64,000 nt of DNA, taken from positions 139,566,361-139,630,360 of the forward strand of contig NC_079492.1 in NCBI RefSeq assembly GCF_020520425.1, given 5' to 3'. The notes under the pieces are model-generated. The model was not told the origin of the DNA and ran no database searches. It worked only from the letters and a program-made list of their open reading frames with translations. The number at the start of each line of letters is the position of its first letter. Position 1 is the stretch's first letter. This stretch comes from Spinacia oleracea (taxonomy: Eukaryota; Streptophyta; Magnoliopsida; Caryophyllales; Amaranthaceae). A program made the translations under genes and the position numbers. This document shows positions 1 to 13,700 of the stretch, piece by piece.

Positions 1-1460
1 GAATATAATAGTTAATTTTTATACACATAATAATCTGGGGCATTGTCCGGACCCGAATACTAGTTAGCTATTATATTACGCTTTCCTTTAAATGCCATCA
101 TTAAAGTATCATTAAAGTATCCTTCACCGTTAAAAAGAGAGATGAAATGATGAATTGATTTTCAATGAGGAAAATGAAGGTGAAGAGGAGTTAGACAGTA
201 AAATATAGCAAACAACAAACGATAAAATTGAAAAATCTTTCCATTCATTTTTCACGGTTTAAGTTTACTCTCAACCACTAACTAAAAACAACCCATTTAA
301 GCATCACATAATCACATTATTAAAAAAGACTATTCCATTGTTATTAAATTTTGTGAAACACTGCTTTTAAGTTTGGTGGTTTTGTGAATTGCTACATTCA
401 AACGATGTAGTTTTATTGAAATACCTTAACAAGGTAATTAATTCCTTTTAATGACACCCAAAATACTTAACTAATCCCACCATAGGAGAATTTACTACAC
501 TCAAGCGATGTAGTTTTATTGAATCTGAAGACAAAAGCATAAATAATTAAACCAAAGGGCCGGCCTAAACCCCTATGAGATTTGTAAACTCTAGAGAGAA
601 AAAAGGAAAGAGAACAGCTAAGGTTTTTGGTTTATCACATTTACTTTTTAGTAAACTAATATCTCAATATCTTCTTTCACATCTATTTTTATATTTAATA
701 TCCAAACAACAACTTATCTCCTAAAATTATGTTCCTAAAACTATTGTTGTAAAACTTGTAATTTGGGGGTATACCATAACAAAGATCCGCCATTGCTTAA
801 CTTCTTGGGAGTATACCCTTAGGGATGGTCGGTATCAAACTATCAACCCCCAAACAATAAGTGGCCATTGTTGCCATTCAACCAAACTATATAGAACATC
901 CATTTAATTTGTTTATTAAAATGCACCACTTTCACTGACACATTTAATTTTGCATAATAATATTTGATTTTTATGTATAATTAGTAAAAAAATTCATGTC
1001 AGTCATTAACATAGTACAACAACAACAACAAAGCCTTAGTCATTAATGTACTATATAATATTAGTAAAAACTTTTTCCTGAGCACAACAGCAGTAGCAAC
1101 AAGAGGTTGTTTTTTCGCATATCAGATATGTGTGGAAACTCACATATCAACTAAAAGACAAATAGATAAAAGACAAAAAAGAAGTACCATTCATGTTAAA
1201 AAAAAGTACAACAACTCATTATGGATGACAGTCATAGACTCATAGATTGAAGAAAATCATTTCCTGTGGAGGCTAAACTTCTACTTTTCTGTATTAGAAA
1301 AAAATCAGAAATTTCTCACAAAGCCTTCTGTGTTCGACATCATCAAATTCTCTACAACGAACTAACATACATTTACTTTTCTGTATTAAAAGAAAGGTAC
1401 GTACAGAGCAGAAAATATATGATCATGCATGAGTACATTAGTCTTACTAAATTCGATCAA
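1..1460. other. Intergenic DNA downstream of the CHX gene
   Basis: AT-rich sequence with no credible coding region. It holds the 3' flank and presumably the 3' UTR of the exchanger gene whose stop codon is at 1461. A roughly 28-bp direct repeat (TACA-TCAA-CGATGTAG, then TTTTATTGAA) lies at about 392-419 and 495-522. A short (CAA)n run is near 1017-1030. The open frame over about 1266-1520 is low complexity, partly the antisense of the acidic C-terminus of the exchanger, and is not a gene. Confidence 0.6.
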
Positions 1461-4400
1461 TCAATCTGTTTCAGTTTCATCAGTTGCTTCTTCTTCGTCT
1501 TCTTCTTCTTCCTCAAGTAACACCGGCTTGGGTTCGCCACTAAATTGCTGAATCACCAACACAGAAGCATTTGTTGATACCTCCTGAGAGGTCAACAATC
1601 CACCAACTGGCCCTAATTCAGGGGAATCATTCTTCACAATCAGACTTAAATTTGCAGCCACCATACCTTCTGGTGATCGTCCTACTAAAACCATTGTACA
1701 ACGGCTACATTCATTGACTATACCGACACTATCACAACTCGTTTTCACCACTCTTTCCTCGTACTTAACTGATCCACCCTTTGACATTTTCTGCTTTACA
1801 GCATTGATTGCATCTTCGTCTGATGCTTTTGTATCCTGCTTACTACTACTATCAGTAGTAATATCGAGGGCCACAATTTCACCTCCCTCCATGTTAGGGC
1901 CCGCTCTGAAATGGACTATGATGAGAGTGATCCCCGGATGCTCAGACATCCGCAGACCAAGAGACAACGCTTCACGGTCATCAGGCCCGCCAAAGAAGAA
2001 CACACTGATAGTTGAGGCAACATTACTGGCTGCTACATGGGAAGTTCCACCAAGCCCGCGGTCTACCAGAATACCAACCGAGCAAGGTGCATTTTGAAGG
2101 ACCTTCTTGTTAATCAATCTGTATTCATTTCTTGCTATTTCTAATGACCCGTCAACCCTCTGGTGTTTATGGAAAGGGAGGATAATAAGAGCAGTCCTTT
2201 TACTCTCAGCACTACCACATATGTCTTCATGCATATCAGGGAAGTGAGAAATTGCAGTCATGGGCCTGATTTGGACCCGGCTGAGTTGCCCGTACGCCTC
2301 AAAGGCTACCTCAACTTGGTTTGAATCTGACTTCATTGCCTTATTCCAGAACGGAAGCCCGTTGTTTCGGGCTTTGTGGATCATTCTGATTGCAGAAGAC
2401 CTCTCAGAAAGCTCCATGAGATGCATCGCGTAGACTGTGAGTCCTTGTTTCTTCTCTGTTCCTCGTAAAGCTTCAATTAAGTTGATCATTGTTGGGATGT
2501 TTCCATTGCTGTGGAAGCATGACATGATTCTGAGTTGAGAGGTGGAGTCTTTTCTTTGGATTGTCCTCAGCTTATATGCGCGTGTTCTTTTTGCTGGTTT
2601 ATACACTGCTGTCACTATTGGTGTTGTGATGAAAGTGGTGACTAAGGCCATAAGTACCATTATTGCAAATGTTTGGTCATTTAGCACCTACAAAGATCAA
2701 TCAAGAGTTACATAAGAATTGAAAGAAAATACATGATGAGGCTCTGTTCTGTTCGACTTATTTCAGACAAAATAAGTTCAGATAAGTTCAGTTAAGTTCA
2801 GTCAAAATAAATCCAATAGAACAGAGCATAATCTTTAGCTAAATGATAAGTTAGTTATTCTTACCTTTCGATCTTTACCAATGTTGAGGACAATCAGCTC
2901 GACCAAACCTTTGCTGTTCATTAAAAACCCAAGCGCAACAGCCTCATTGACAGGTATTTTACAGAGGCGAGATACAGTAAAAGTCCCAACAACCTTGCCA
3001 AAACATGCAGTTAAAATGACAAGACCTAAAAGTCCCCATGACTGAGCCCCTTGAATGGTGGCTACATTTGTTTTAAGACCACTCGAAACAAAGTACAAAG
3101 GAAGGAGAAGTCCAGATACAAGATCCTCAACTTTTTCTACTAATGCACCGGCAAGAGGCCCTTCTTTTGGTGCTAGAATCCCAATAACAAAAGCCCCGAA
3201 AAGAGCATGAATTCCAATAGTATCTGTCACAAATGCAGCTGCCAAAACCGCTGCTAATGTGGCACAAATGTAAATCTCATCCACCGGCTCACCATCTGGG
3301 CAACGCTGGTTCATCCACTTAAAGATACGAGGGACTATAAGAATGCACAGACCAACAAAAGCTGCACCAGACAAGAATACCCATAAGGTTATAAGAGGAG
3401 ATTTTCCGGTACTAGAAAGAGCTATGGCTAGAGCAAGTAGAACCCATGCTGCCACATCATTGACCGCGGCTGCTGACATGGCCATTCGCCCTACATCAGT
3501 GGTTAGAAGCTTGAGCTCAGCTAAGATACGGGCTAAGACAGGAAAGGCGGTGATAGAGAGCGCAACCCCCATGAATACAAGGAAGGGACCTTGGCTAACG
3601 CCTTGTGAAATGGTTGCTCTTAGGATAAATGATGTACCAATTCCCATAGCAAAGGGTAAAGAGATTCCTGCAACTGCAATACTCATGGTTTTCTTTCCTG
3701 TTTTGCGGAGTGCTTTTAGATCCAATTCTAGGCCTACGAGGAAGAGGAAGAAGATGAGGCCGAGGTTGGCAAGTGTGTCTAATACTGGTAGACTCTTGGG
3801 TGGGAATATTGCATGGAGGAACGCCTTGTTACGACCAAGAGCAGATGGACCTAGTAGCACTCCTCCCTGTCAAAGCAACACAACAGAACGTTTAATTAAG
3901 TCTCACTGTCAGTGCAAGATTACATTAATGATTGTAGGAATTTGTCCAAAAAGTTGAACCTTTAGATCACATCACAACTTCAGATACATAATATTTTGTG
4001 AGCAAAACCAGGCAGTACTAAGGGAGAGGTCATACATCAAAGTCAGAATAGTATAGCAGTTCAGTTCATTTGAAAAAGCTAACCAGAGTTGCAACAAAGA
4101 TAACTAAGATCATAAATAAGTGAACAACACGTAAAACAGAAGTTTATCAGGTGTCGATATCAGACAAGTTTAACAAACAAAACATATACATTAACTTGGA
4201 CTAGGGAACTTATGTCAAGATACATTTGCATATCCAAATATTAGACTTGGTTATTTAATGATGTTTTCCTTATTTTCGGTCAGAACTGAAGTGTTAAGTG
4301 TCTGTACCCACCTCTGAGTATCGGGAATTCAGGATCAGACATAGGTGCATGAGGTGATAGAGTTCAAGTAACATAGTCCTTATCCAATATCATCATCCAA

Positions 4401-4712
4401 AACAAATAAACAGGTACTGCTAAACTACTCAATTAACACACAGTTTACAGTTGATATGAAGATGTCATTGTCTGCTAGGAATATTAATAAAAAGGACGAA
4501 AAGTAAATACTTACAATAATCTCAGCGATGACACGAGGTTGCCTCAAAGGTCTAAGCAAGTACGCCAAGGAACGAGTGAGGACAAGAACAAGGACTATCT
4601 GTATGATTAGAAGGGGGAGAGCAAATTCGAGTGGATTCTCTCCTTGGAAGATACCGGTGGAGGTAGCCTGCATCGGCTTTGGACATGGACAGCCAGTCAC
4701 ATTTAGAGCCAT
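1461..4712 (-). CDS. CHX18-like: Cation/H+ exchanger, CHX17/CHX18-like (CPA2 family)
   Basis: Three coding exons: 4712-4515, 3866-2865 and 2687-1461, joined in phase 0 at GT-AG borders, giving 808 aa, the usual size for plant CHX proteins. The protein opens [20 protein letters not shown], followed by about a dozen membrane segments (residues about 28-430) and a cytosolic tail of about 370 aa. Family marks are [11 protein letters not shown] before the first junction, [13 protein letters not shown] with T172, the Asn-Asp pair N202-D203 in [11 protein letters not shown], and [15 protein letters not shown] at the exon 2/3 junction. These align with Arabidopsis CHX17/CHX18, which move K+ against H+ in endomembranes and affect pH and trafficking (family knowledge). 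The tail carries [21 protein letters not shown] and an acidic terminus rich in Glu and Asp. The third exon begins with GTG coding Val, not a start. Introns are 648 and 177 bp. I see no frameshift or missing key residue, so it looks intact. Confidence 0.95.
2740..2827. repeat. 88-bp foldback MITE inside CHX intron 2
   Basis: Ends GGCTCTGTTCTGTTCGACTT and, on the other strand, GCTCTGTTCTATTGGATTTA form imperfect terminal inverted repeats. The middle is a short tandem of AAGTTCAG-type units. It fills about half of the 177-bp second intron of the exchanger gene. I could not define a target-site duplication. The class is probably Tourist-like, judging only from the GGCTCTGTT start. Confidence 0.5.
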
Positions 4713-5282
4713 GTTTATATGGAATTATGATGAGCAACGAATTCCCTCTTTAGCGTGCGCCCTGTTTATATGAATGAATTGAAGAAAATGTTGTCAGCCA
4801 ATATTTCATGCACAATCCTATACAAATATACAATATATGGCACTTTTAAATTGAATAAATCTTTTTGTGTTTCTAGTTAGGCGACTAACATGAGCCGAAT
4901 AGTTTTAAGATAAACTATTAGCTAGAGTTTTTTGAATGGGAATTTGAATCCTTATTTACATTTTCACTTTATATGCTTCTAAATTCCAAGAGAAGTGGAA
5001 GGAAAACCTTAACGACATATTATATGCACAACAAACCAGATAGCATTTGTTAAACAAAAATTCATACAAAGTAGTAATGGATGAAAAATAATCTTGTATG
5101 AGAGAATTATCCCACCTTTGACTGGCTTAGTACGTGTTTGTTGCCTTACGCCCTTCCTATATCTAGACTATCTACAAACATGGGAACTAAAATATTATTT
5201 GAATCAATTCGATTCATTTCCTTCTTTGGATCCAAGAAGCATGAATAGATTTATAAGTTACACTTATAATTATAACAATTAA

Positions 5283-5420
5283 ATGAACAATAATAATAAT
5301 AATAAAATAAAAATAACTTTATGTAATATGTTTACACGATAATAATAATAATAATAAAAAAAATAAATAATAATTATAATAATAATAAAAATAACAATAA
5401 TAATAAAAATAATAATATTA
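5283..5420. repeat. AAT/ATT trinucleotide-rich microsatellite
   Basis: Interrupted runs of AAT with AAAAT and ACAAT variants, then ATT. It is low-complexity sequence with no coding signal and lies in the upstream region of the exchanger gene. Confidence 0.8.
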
Positions 5421-5572
5421 TTATTATTCCTCGAAAAGGGATTTAGCCATATCTATAATTCTTATTGCCTATTATCCAAAAATAATAATATTATGCATAA
5501 TAATTATTATTATTATTCCTCAAAAGAAGGATATAACCATATCTATAATTCTAATTGCCTATTATCCAAAAA
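5418..5572. repeat. Imperfect direct duplication, unit about 65 bp
   Basis: Two copies of a segment running TATTATTATTCCTC, then about 10 variable bases, CCATATCTATAATTCT, TATTGCCTATTATCCAAAA. The first is at about 5418-5482 and the second at about 5505-5571. A partial third copy (TATCCTTATCTATAATTCTA) follows the hairpin at about 5635. Confidence 0.6.
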
Positions 5573-5580
5573 AAAAAAAG

Positions 5581-5628
5581 TATAATCCTAGTAGTAGTTG
5601 TTAAAATAGGACTACTACTAGGATTATA
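5581..5628. repeat. Perfect 17-bp inverted repeat (hairpin)
   Basis: TATAATCCTAGTAGTAG at 5581-5597 is followed by a 14-nt spacer and its exact reverse complement at 5612-5628. It is flanked by copies of the neighbouring repeat. It could be a remnant of a small foldback element. It is not followed by a coding region and no terminator role is implied. Confidence 0.7.
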
Positions 5629-6420
5629 TGGCTTTATCCTTATCTATAATTCTAAAATAAATCCCTTTAACAAAAAAAAAAGATAATTAGTATTATTTTC
5701 AAGTTTCAACTCAGGATAAACAACTAAATGACTAAGTCGTACTCCGGTCTCCGTAGTCCGTACTACGAGTAGCTACTCAATGACACAACTATAGGTTATG
5801 GCCATATACCAATGCAAAGACCAAAGATCAAATTCCGTTTATATGCTCATAATTAATACGGAGTACTCTTTTTCAAAAATCAAACCTATACGGATTACTC
5901 CGTAAAAGTTTTATATTTTTATCAAATCTTTTGATCATTCCTCCCTCCTTTTTTTTAAAAAGAAAAAACATCGTACACTATCTTGAAAAGGTCCTAAAAC
6001 TTGGGATTATTCTCGAATGAATTTGAAATATTGTGAAACTTAAGATAAATCAATTAATTAAACGTTCAGATTGAATAAAGTTAACTTGATTACAGATAAC
6101 AAGCATTAAAAAAAAAGATAAGTTTACGTATTGCATTAAAAATCAAATCACCATGGCAAAATTAACATGAAATTTTAGTTCTTGAAAAAAAAAAAGCAAA
6201 ATTCTTTTAAAGAATTGAAAAAAAGGAGAGAGAAAACGAACCTTATTGAGATTATGTTGATGCAATCCAAATTGCGTGATTATCTTCCATAAAAGTTTGA
6301 TATGTTTCCTTTAAAGCTTGCAAATTTGAATAATAAGAGAGAGAGGAAATAGAGGAAGAGTAAACTGATCAGGTGCTAAACGCTGAATTATGAAACAGAG
6401 TTACTTAAATAAGGTGTGCT

Positions 6421-7793
6421 TACTATAAGAAAAGACGATTTTGCCCCTGTATAATATTACTTTCATTAGGCAATCTATTCCTCGTAGAACTTGGATTCCT
6501 ACTAGATTTTGATGAAACTACTCGTACTCTGAAATTTTGTTGCTCTTCTTGGCCCTTTGGACACAATTAAAGCACCGTAGAAAAAGCGTTAATCCGTATT
6601 AGGAGTAAATTTAATGGGTTGTTTCCGTATTTGGTTTTGTGTCGATTGTGGGTTGTTCATCATAATACATAATAATCAAATATATAAAAAGTTACGTCAT
6701 AATATAGGATATTGACATAATGTGGCAAACTTATCTAATTGGAAACCAGATTCGGGTTGATTTTAACCCAAAGTACCATGTTACGAGACAATTTGCATGA
6801 TATGCATTTATCAGTTCTCATTTCTCATCAACCATAGTGGATTGTGATTTGTGAGCAGATATCACAAATAATTATTGCTGGAATAGGATGTGAAAATTTT
6901 ACCTCAAAAAAATTTGTGAAAATTCCCCACAAAACTAAACAGAAAACAAAAAAAAACATAAGGTCGTGTTCTCATTACTTGATTAAGTCTTCATGAATGT
7001 ATTACAGCCAATATGGGTGTTTTAATCTCCAAAATCACAGGATTGCTGAATGCTTTCAGCTCGTTAAACACGACTCAAGTACACTGACTACTGAGAAGGA
7101 CTATTTGTCAATGTAAAATGAACTAAAACAAATGCCAGATTTATGGAGTAGTGCAATATTTTTTGATCTTGGAAGTTTTGTAGGATTATCATAAAAATCA
7201 TGCAATATGTAAGCCAAGGTCATGCATTATGAAAGCAATTGTCCAAAGAAATTTCCAACTTTTACGAGGCATGATTCAAAGAGTGCTATTCACAAATTAT
7301 AAGGTTGTCTACTCCGCATCAGTAGGTAATTCCCAGGAGAAACAAGGGAATTTTGATCCCGGCTACAAATGAGAAACACAAAATCACACGGCCGTCGGTG
7401 TTATTGGCATAATAAAGTAAATATTTTTACTTTGAGTTTTAAGTTCATAAAAAAAAAACAGATTATCAAACCGAAAGGCCGAAAACAAAACAAGGCAACA
7501 TGAAAATTGTAATCAGGCCCTTGAAAAGCATACTGCCAACATTGCCATCTCTTTCCCAAACAACAAATACAAAATACTCCAATATTATTTTTAGCAACAT
7601 AGCAATTGTAACAGCTTAAATATGGATCACAGCCATAGTTTTTAAGATAATCATTATCTCTGGTGCTAATTTATAAACCTAATGCCTGTATCAGTAACTA
7701 ATCTACAAGTGTGAAAAGAATGAACAAGATAGTCAGAAAATGATCACGGCGACTTGCCTCGCATGACAGAGTTCCCAGACATTTTCAAGAAAC
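6421..7793. other. Intergenic DNA between CHX 5' end and PIG-O 3' end
   Basis: AT-rich sequence with short A-tracts. No open frame with family resemblance, no tRNA-like structure and no clear transposon ends were seen. The right part (about 7500-7793) is likely the 3' UTR of the PIG-O gene, whose stop codon is at 7794-7796. Confidence 0.5.
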
Positions 7794-10700
7794 TCAGTTC
7801 TGCTTGGAGTCATCTTCTACAGGGTCTATATAGTACAGCGCTCCCAAACAAATAAGGAAATCTGTGAGGATAAGTCCCACCACATCAAAAACATATTTTG
7901 GAGCAAACAATCCCCATACCTGCAAGGAAGTTGTTACTTCTTAGTTTTAACAAGTCACAACAAATGCAGATAGGATTACTGAAAAAAATGTGTCATCATT
8001 ACCATCAAATGCCGTCTTTGTATTGTAACACATAGCACCATACAGGCAACTGAACTGGTGACGATAAATCCATATATCAAATATATCTGACCATATGAAA
8101 TAATTGATCAGCAACCGACAAAAACTGCAAATCTGATTCCATGAGATTAGGGTGTATAACTATACTTTGCAAATGGTTCAACTAACCTGAGATAATTGCG
8201 CTGATAAGGAGAGTTTGGTTTCCTTTTTCTGATTAATCGAATGTCTTTGAGAAACCAGAAGGGGAAGACCAAATATTGGCAGGAGGTGAGAAAAACCAAA
8301 TGTGTCAATAGCTAGAAGAATTGCTTGTCTCACAAGCTTGAACTCATCAAACCTGCAAATGCAATTAAAAGCAGAGCAATCTTGTAAATTTGCTTGATTA
8401 ATGATCAGGTTTTCTGTATAGGGAAATATGCATGTAATCTTAATTCCCCCAGACTCTTGAGCATCACATGCATGAGATAGTTGGCTCAGTCCCATCTCCT
8501 TCTCTTCTCTGTGCAATTATGCATGCCAGTTTTAATAATATGTTTGCAAGTTGCAACACAGCGCAGAGTTCAGAAGTCTACTTACCCTACAAATGCTGCA
8601 CCATATCGAAGGCCATCAAACGCACACCTGTATGAAATTTAACACAGCAGTAAGTTTTCTCATATTGGGTACAAGTACCAAAAAAGCATACAGCTTATTG
8701 TGATTTCTATTTAGCTTGAGTAGACTCTTAAAATAAAGCCATCTCAACAAGCCTTCATATCCTTACCAGTGACCACTGCAGAAAAAGAGAACAACTGCAA
8801 GAAGGCTCCACTGAGTTGTAGGAAGAGAATAGAAAGAAATATTGCTCGAAGTGCCATCTGTAGCAGCTTGCCACAAGTTCTCCAATCTGAAGATGCAATA
8901 TGCTGGAAAGAGGCAGAACAAAGAAAAATAAAAAGGAATTAGAAAATTATTATGATGAACGACTATGTTAAATCAGAGTATTCTCCTCTAATTCAAAATA
9001 TTAAGCACTTTAAGCGATCCCTTTCAATCCAAAACTGAGTAATTTAACAATATCAGTGCTACGCCAGAAGTCTACCATATGGTATCAATATAAAATTAAA
9101 GGTTACTTGTAATATCAATGCAATGTCCTATCCCTTTTCTAGATATTTTAACTATTTATCTGAAATCCTAATACAAAAAACGACTTGCTAAAGGCTTTGC
9201 TAAATTTGACAGGTTTGACTTTGCTAAAGGCTACATAAGGACATGGCATAAGCACCTGCGCCAACAGTTGTTAAAGCAACAACAGATCCTTGTTTCCCAG
9301 ACAGCAGTATGATTGCAGAGCTCCATGCACTTAACATAGCAATTGTCCTACTAGCAAGGTCATTTTGATGATACAGGGTCCTCTTTCTAATCAACAACTG
9401 ATTTATAACTAAAACCACCAGTTGGACGATCCCAACAGCATATATTACCCGAGGAATGTGACTTCTTCCAATATATTGAAGTGTGACAGAAAGATTTAGA
9501 AGTTCACTATCCAGGATCCAGTGTGATGCAATCAGTGCATAACACAAGATGCTTCCTGAAATAACATACTTTTGGACCCTCTGACAAGAGTTACTGCGAA
9601 TGTATTTGAGCAACAGATATGCTAACGAAAACAGAGCCAGCATAGACACAATTGAAGATAGATAGATCCAAAACGGATGATCACGCGCAATCCCAAGAAT
9701 TGATGATATACTAGACAAGTTAGTAGCCTGCTTTGATAGCCCAGATTCCATTATAAATCTGAGTGCAGTGACCAACAGTAATAATGAAGCTGTCTGCAAA
9801 TAAATGAAACAAGAAGAATCAGCATCCAAGGAACTTGCCTATTTCAAATGAAAATGAGAAGAACAACCAAGTCACAAGTCAACAACAAGAAATTGACTTA
9901 CTTCTAATAGCATATTTGCCTTCTTAAATGAATTGCGCAACTCGAAGATGACAGATGTACCCAAGAAAAATAAGGCAACTTTCCCTTCTTCCACTGAATA
10001 ACACAATGAAGTAAACTACATCTATGTCAAGAATTCAAGATAATCTGCTGCAACAAATCACAGAAAATAAGGATTGGAACTTACATATAAAACTATTTGA
10101 AAGGAAACTGCTCGCTCTTATGATGACTGCGAACATTGAAAAAACTAAACCAACAGAAGCCTGAGGACATCTAGTAGACAGAGAAGACTCATAAAACGTG
10201 TCCACTCTCTTGATAGCCACTACTTGTACAAGAAGTGAAAGAAAGATAATGCTCAAGCCAACCACCATGAGCTTCAGATTAAACTCCGTCCATTTGGAGC
10301 GAGCAAGCCCAATAACACTGTCAAGAAATTGTGCATACATGTCAATCTGCTTCTTAATCGCAGAGAATGATGAAGGACAACTTTCATTCATGTGGGACAG
10401 TGAACCTTTCACAACATGCATCCAGTTCTCCTGTGCTACAGAATACATCTCTGCCACATGCAACAAATCCTCAGAAGGGAATCCAATGACAGATGAAGCT
10501 GAGTACACATCAATATATCTCTTCACCTACATAAGTAAAAAGGCATTTCATTCCAGGATCTAAAGGAAAATGGAAAAAGATGGGCAATATGAAGCATTGA
10601 AACACATGATCAAGCAAATTCCCAAAGCCTAGAGGACTGTGCAAAATTTCTCTTCCAACTAAGAGAAATGAATATAGTACATTCAAGTACTTCGTATTAA

Positions 10701-13700
10701 TTCATGGCACAATTATGGCATCACGCTTACGAAGAAGACAACACACAAGGAAAATTGATAATAACAAATTTTAGTTACCATGCACTAAACAAACCTAAGG
10801 GTATTGGGAAACCACGTTTTTATTATACTTCACAAAATAGATGCTTCAATCTTGCTACAGTAATCTAGGTTTCTATCATAGATAGGAGAAGTTAGTTCAA
10901 AGAGACGAGAAACAACACACCAAAAGAAGGATAAGTGGTCAAAACACAGAATCTAGGGGAAACAAAAAGCTTTTAGGATGACCATTCCTCTCAATTCCAT
11001 GGACCTCATAATCAGCATTCAACTTCCAGAATATAACTGCTCATATCCAATTCTCCTTTGGGCAAACATATTCTTTCAGCCTATTTGTATAACTTTACGC
11101 AAGTTCTCCTAACCACGTAGACAAAATGGCCCTTTGGAAAAGTATCTCCTCAACCCTCCAAAAAGGATATATAAGCAGTCATATAGCCAACATCTCTTTC
11201 CAGACTTTGTGGCACAGGTAATAGTGTAGAACACCAACATGCGTATGACTTGTTAGAGCTGTTACCTCTGTTTATTTATGATACTCCATATGACAGATAG
11301 TGTATGCATGCAATGTGTAGATAGAGTTCTAAAAAAATGTTTTCTTCCCCATTCTATTTCTTGTCTTCTTGATGTAGAGGCTTTTAAAAAAAACATAAGC
11401 ATATTTGATCTGCACTAGACTCTCAACCTTTGGTAATAGGCATTTAATAGTGTAATCCAGGTTTCCTTTCATTTTTGTCAACATCCTTACCTTCTTTACA
11501 TTTTCTTACTTTTACAATGTTGAAATAGATGAACTCATTTATTACCCCACCCTTGAGAAAGGCTTACCATACCCTTGGAAAAAAAGATCCCTAGATACCT
11601 ATACATATATCAGTGACACCACTCTACTGCAATCAAAACCTAGGTTGCCACTATAGCCACCCTCTTCGGTTTTGAGTCTGTTTCACTGCCAGTAGTATAA
11701 TGAGCATCCACCGGAAATGATTGTTGAGACAATCTTGCCTTGTCTATCCAATTTATATGACCAACAAATTTTAAACTAAGTTTTAGATGGAATTGACACA
11801 AACACCCTCTCACCATATGTCAACAGAGCGAAGACATTAGTCAAATTTCAGTTAAACCACCAACTCCAAATACAATTTCACAAAAAGCACGTGGAAAAAG
11901 AAATTGGCATAGAAGGGAATCAGATAGAAACCATCTACCTGCCAAGCATTGACGCAAAGAGCATTAACATAAGGTTGCATCCATCTCATTATGTTTGAGT
12001 CATTCTCATGACCTTCCACCTGAATACCTTGAGAAAGAAAATCACCAGCACCTAGAGAATACAATTGTGGATTTACGCGCCCGATACTGGAGAGGGATCC
12101 AATCAGAGGAAAAGCAATCAGATCAAAGTCAATAGAAGAATAATGCGGAAAGTGCCTATAAGGTCATAACATAGCAATAAACAAGCACCTATCACAAACT
12201 TAAAATTTATGCATTCTGATTGCTGACTACTATTATGATGACGAAAAATAAATGATACCTCTCATAAAACTTAAATTTTCAGTCAGACAGACATATATTA
12301 TATATGGTTAAACTACAGAAAACGATCAGTTACACTGATAGTATAATCAAATATATTTGGAGCTACTAAACCTTAACTCTCTCTTGCATCAGCTCATCAG
12401 CTACATAGAAGGCGAAAATAAGCTAAACTAGCAGGATGGACAAAACCATGTTCACGCAATCATAATCATACATCAAGTCAGGATTTAGGTATTCAAATGA
12501 AAAAATAGCCCTGCATCAAGTGTTCCATGCTAAGATATTCTAGTGACTTTCAACAATGTTCATCTATATGCAGCTTCTATCATATCAGCATGCCATGAAT
12601 CCAGAAGAGGAGAAGAAAACATGGATTCGCATTTTAGAGATATTTTGGAAAGGTACAAGTATAACTTGTTGTGCTCCCTAATTTTTTCATCATTCCAACT
12701 TTCCAAGGAGTCCCTGAAAGGATATAAATTTTGGTTGGTTCTCCACCTTTCCTTTTAATTTCTTGCTCAATAAGTTCATCTACTTTAACTGTTTTCCAAA
12801 GTTACTAGAAAATCTAAGCCCTTAACAAAGAACGTTGGACACAGTCCTCATCAAGATAGATGAAACCACACAACACAGAGAATTAGAAAGACAAATATGA
12901 TACAAATCCTGCAATCAATAGATATTTATGCATGTGGACTGCAACAGAACATAAAATTCTGTCCATTTCAAAGACTAATATGAAATCTCAGTAGCGCCCC
13001 GTAAAGATAGTCATTTATTTGCTCTTATTTTAGACTTTACCAAAGCCAATCCTTCTTTAATTATAGAATATAGATTTCTCCTTTAGGCTTTATTTGGTTG
13101 GGAGAAATTGGATGGAAAAGAAAAGAAAGGAAAGGAAAAATAACGTTTCTTATATTTGGTTCAAGAAATTATATGGGAAGTGGAAGGAAATAAAGGGAAT
13201 TGGAAGGAAAGCTCCCTGTATAAAAGTTTTACTTTCCTTTCCTCCCAAAATTGGAGGAATTTGGAAGGAAAGAAAAAATTAAGTCTGTCAAATAAAATAT
13301 TAAATCTTAAACTCACGTTTTTTCTTTCCTTCCCTTCCCTTCCCTTCCTTTACTAATGTTGTACCAACCATGGGATTCCTATCATTTTCATTTATCGTAC
13401 CAAACATGGGAAAATATATTTTATTTCCTTTCCTTTCTCTTCCTTTCTCTTCCCTTCCTTTCTCTTCTCTTCCCTTCCTTTACTAATATTGAACCAAATA
13501 GGGCCTTAGTTTGACTAAAATCATAATGATTTTTGTCTACATCATGTGTCACACAAAAGACCATCAATATAGACAGCAAGTGGTAAGAAGATGCACTATA
13601 GAGAAGAAGCTGAGAGGAGATTAATACTGCACCTTCCGAACGGAAAAGGTACACCGAGCATTGCCGACATAGTTACTGCAAAATCAAGCTGCAAATAGTA

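Larger units (their letters stand above)
4713..6420 (-). promoter_or_regulatory. Upstream region of the CHX gene, possible untranslated first exon
   Basis: This holds the leader and promoter side of the exchanger gene, which reads leftwards. On the minus strand, about 6380-6244 is CT-rich, as plant 5' leaders often are, and ends in AATAAG|GTTCGT, a possible splice donor. A possible acceptor (AACAG) lies near 4770, upstream of the ATG at 4712. A 5' UTR intron is therefore plausible but unproven. The stretch between contains AAT/ATT microsatellite, a duplicated segment and a hairpin, listed separately. Confidence 0.3.

Noticed and set aside
1714-2097. Open frame on the plus strand within the exchanger gene
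   Set aside because: It is the antisense of exon 3 of the CHX gene, whose protein is strongly recognisable; no independent evidence of coding.
3343-3957. Open frame of 204 codons on the plus strand
   Set aside because: Antisense shadow of CHX exon 2; composition reflects the reverse complement of membrane segments.
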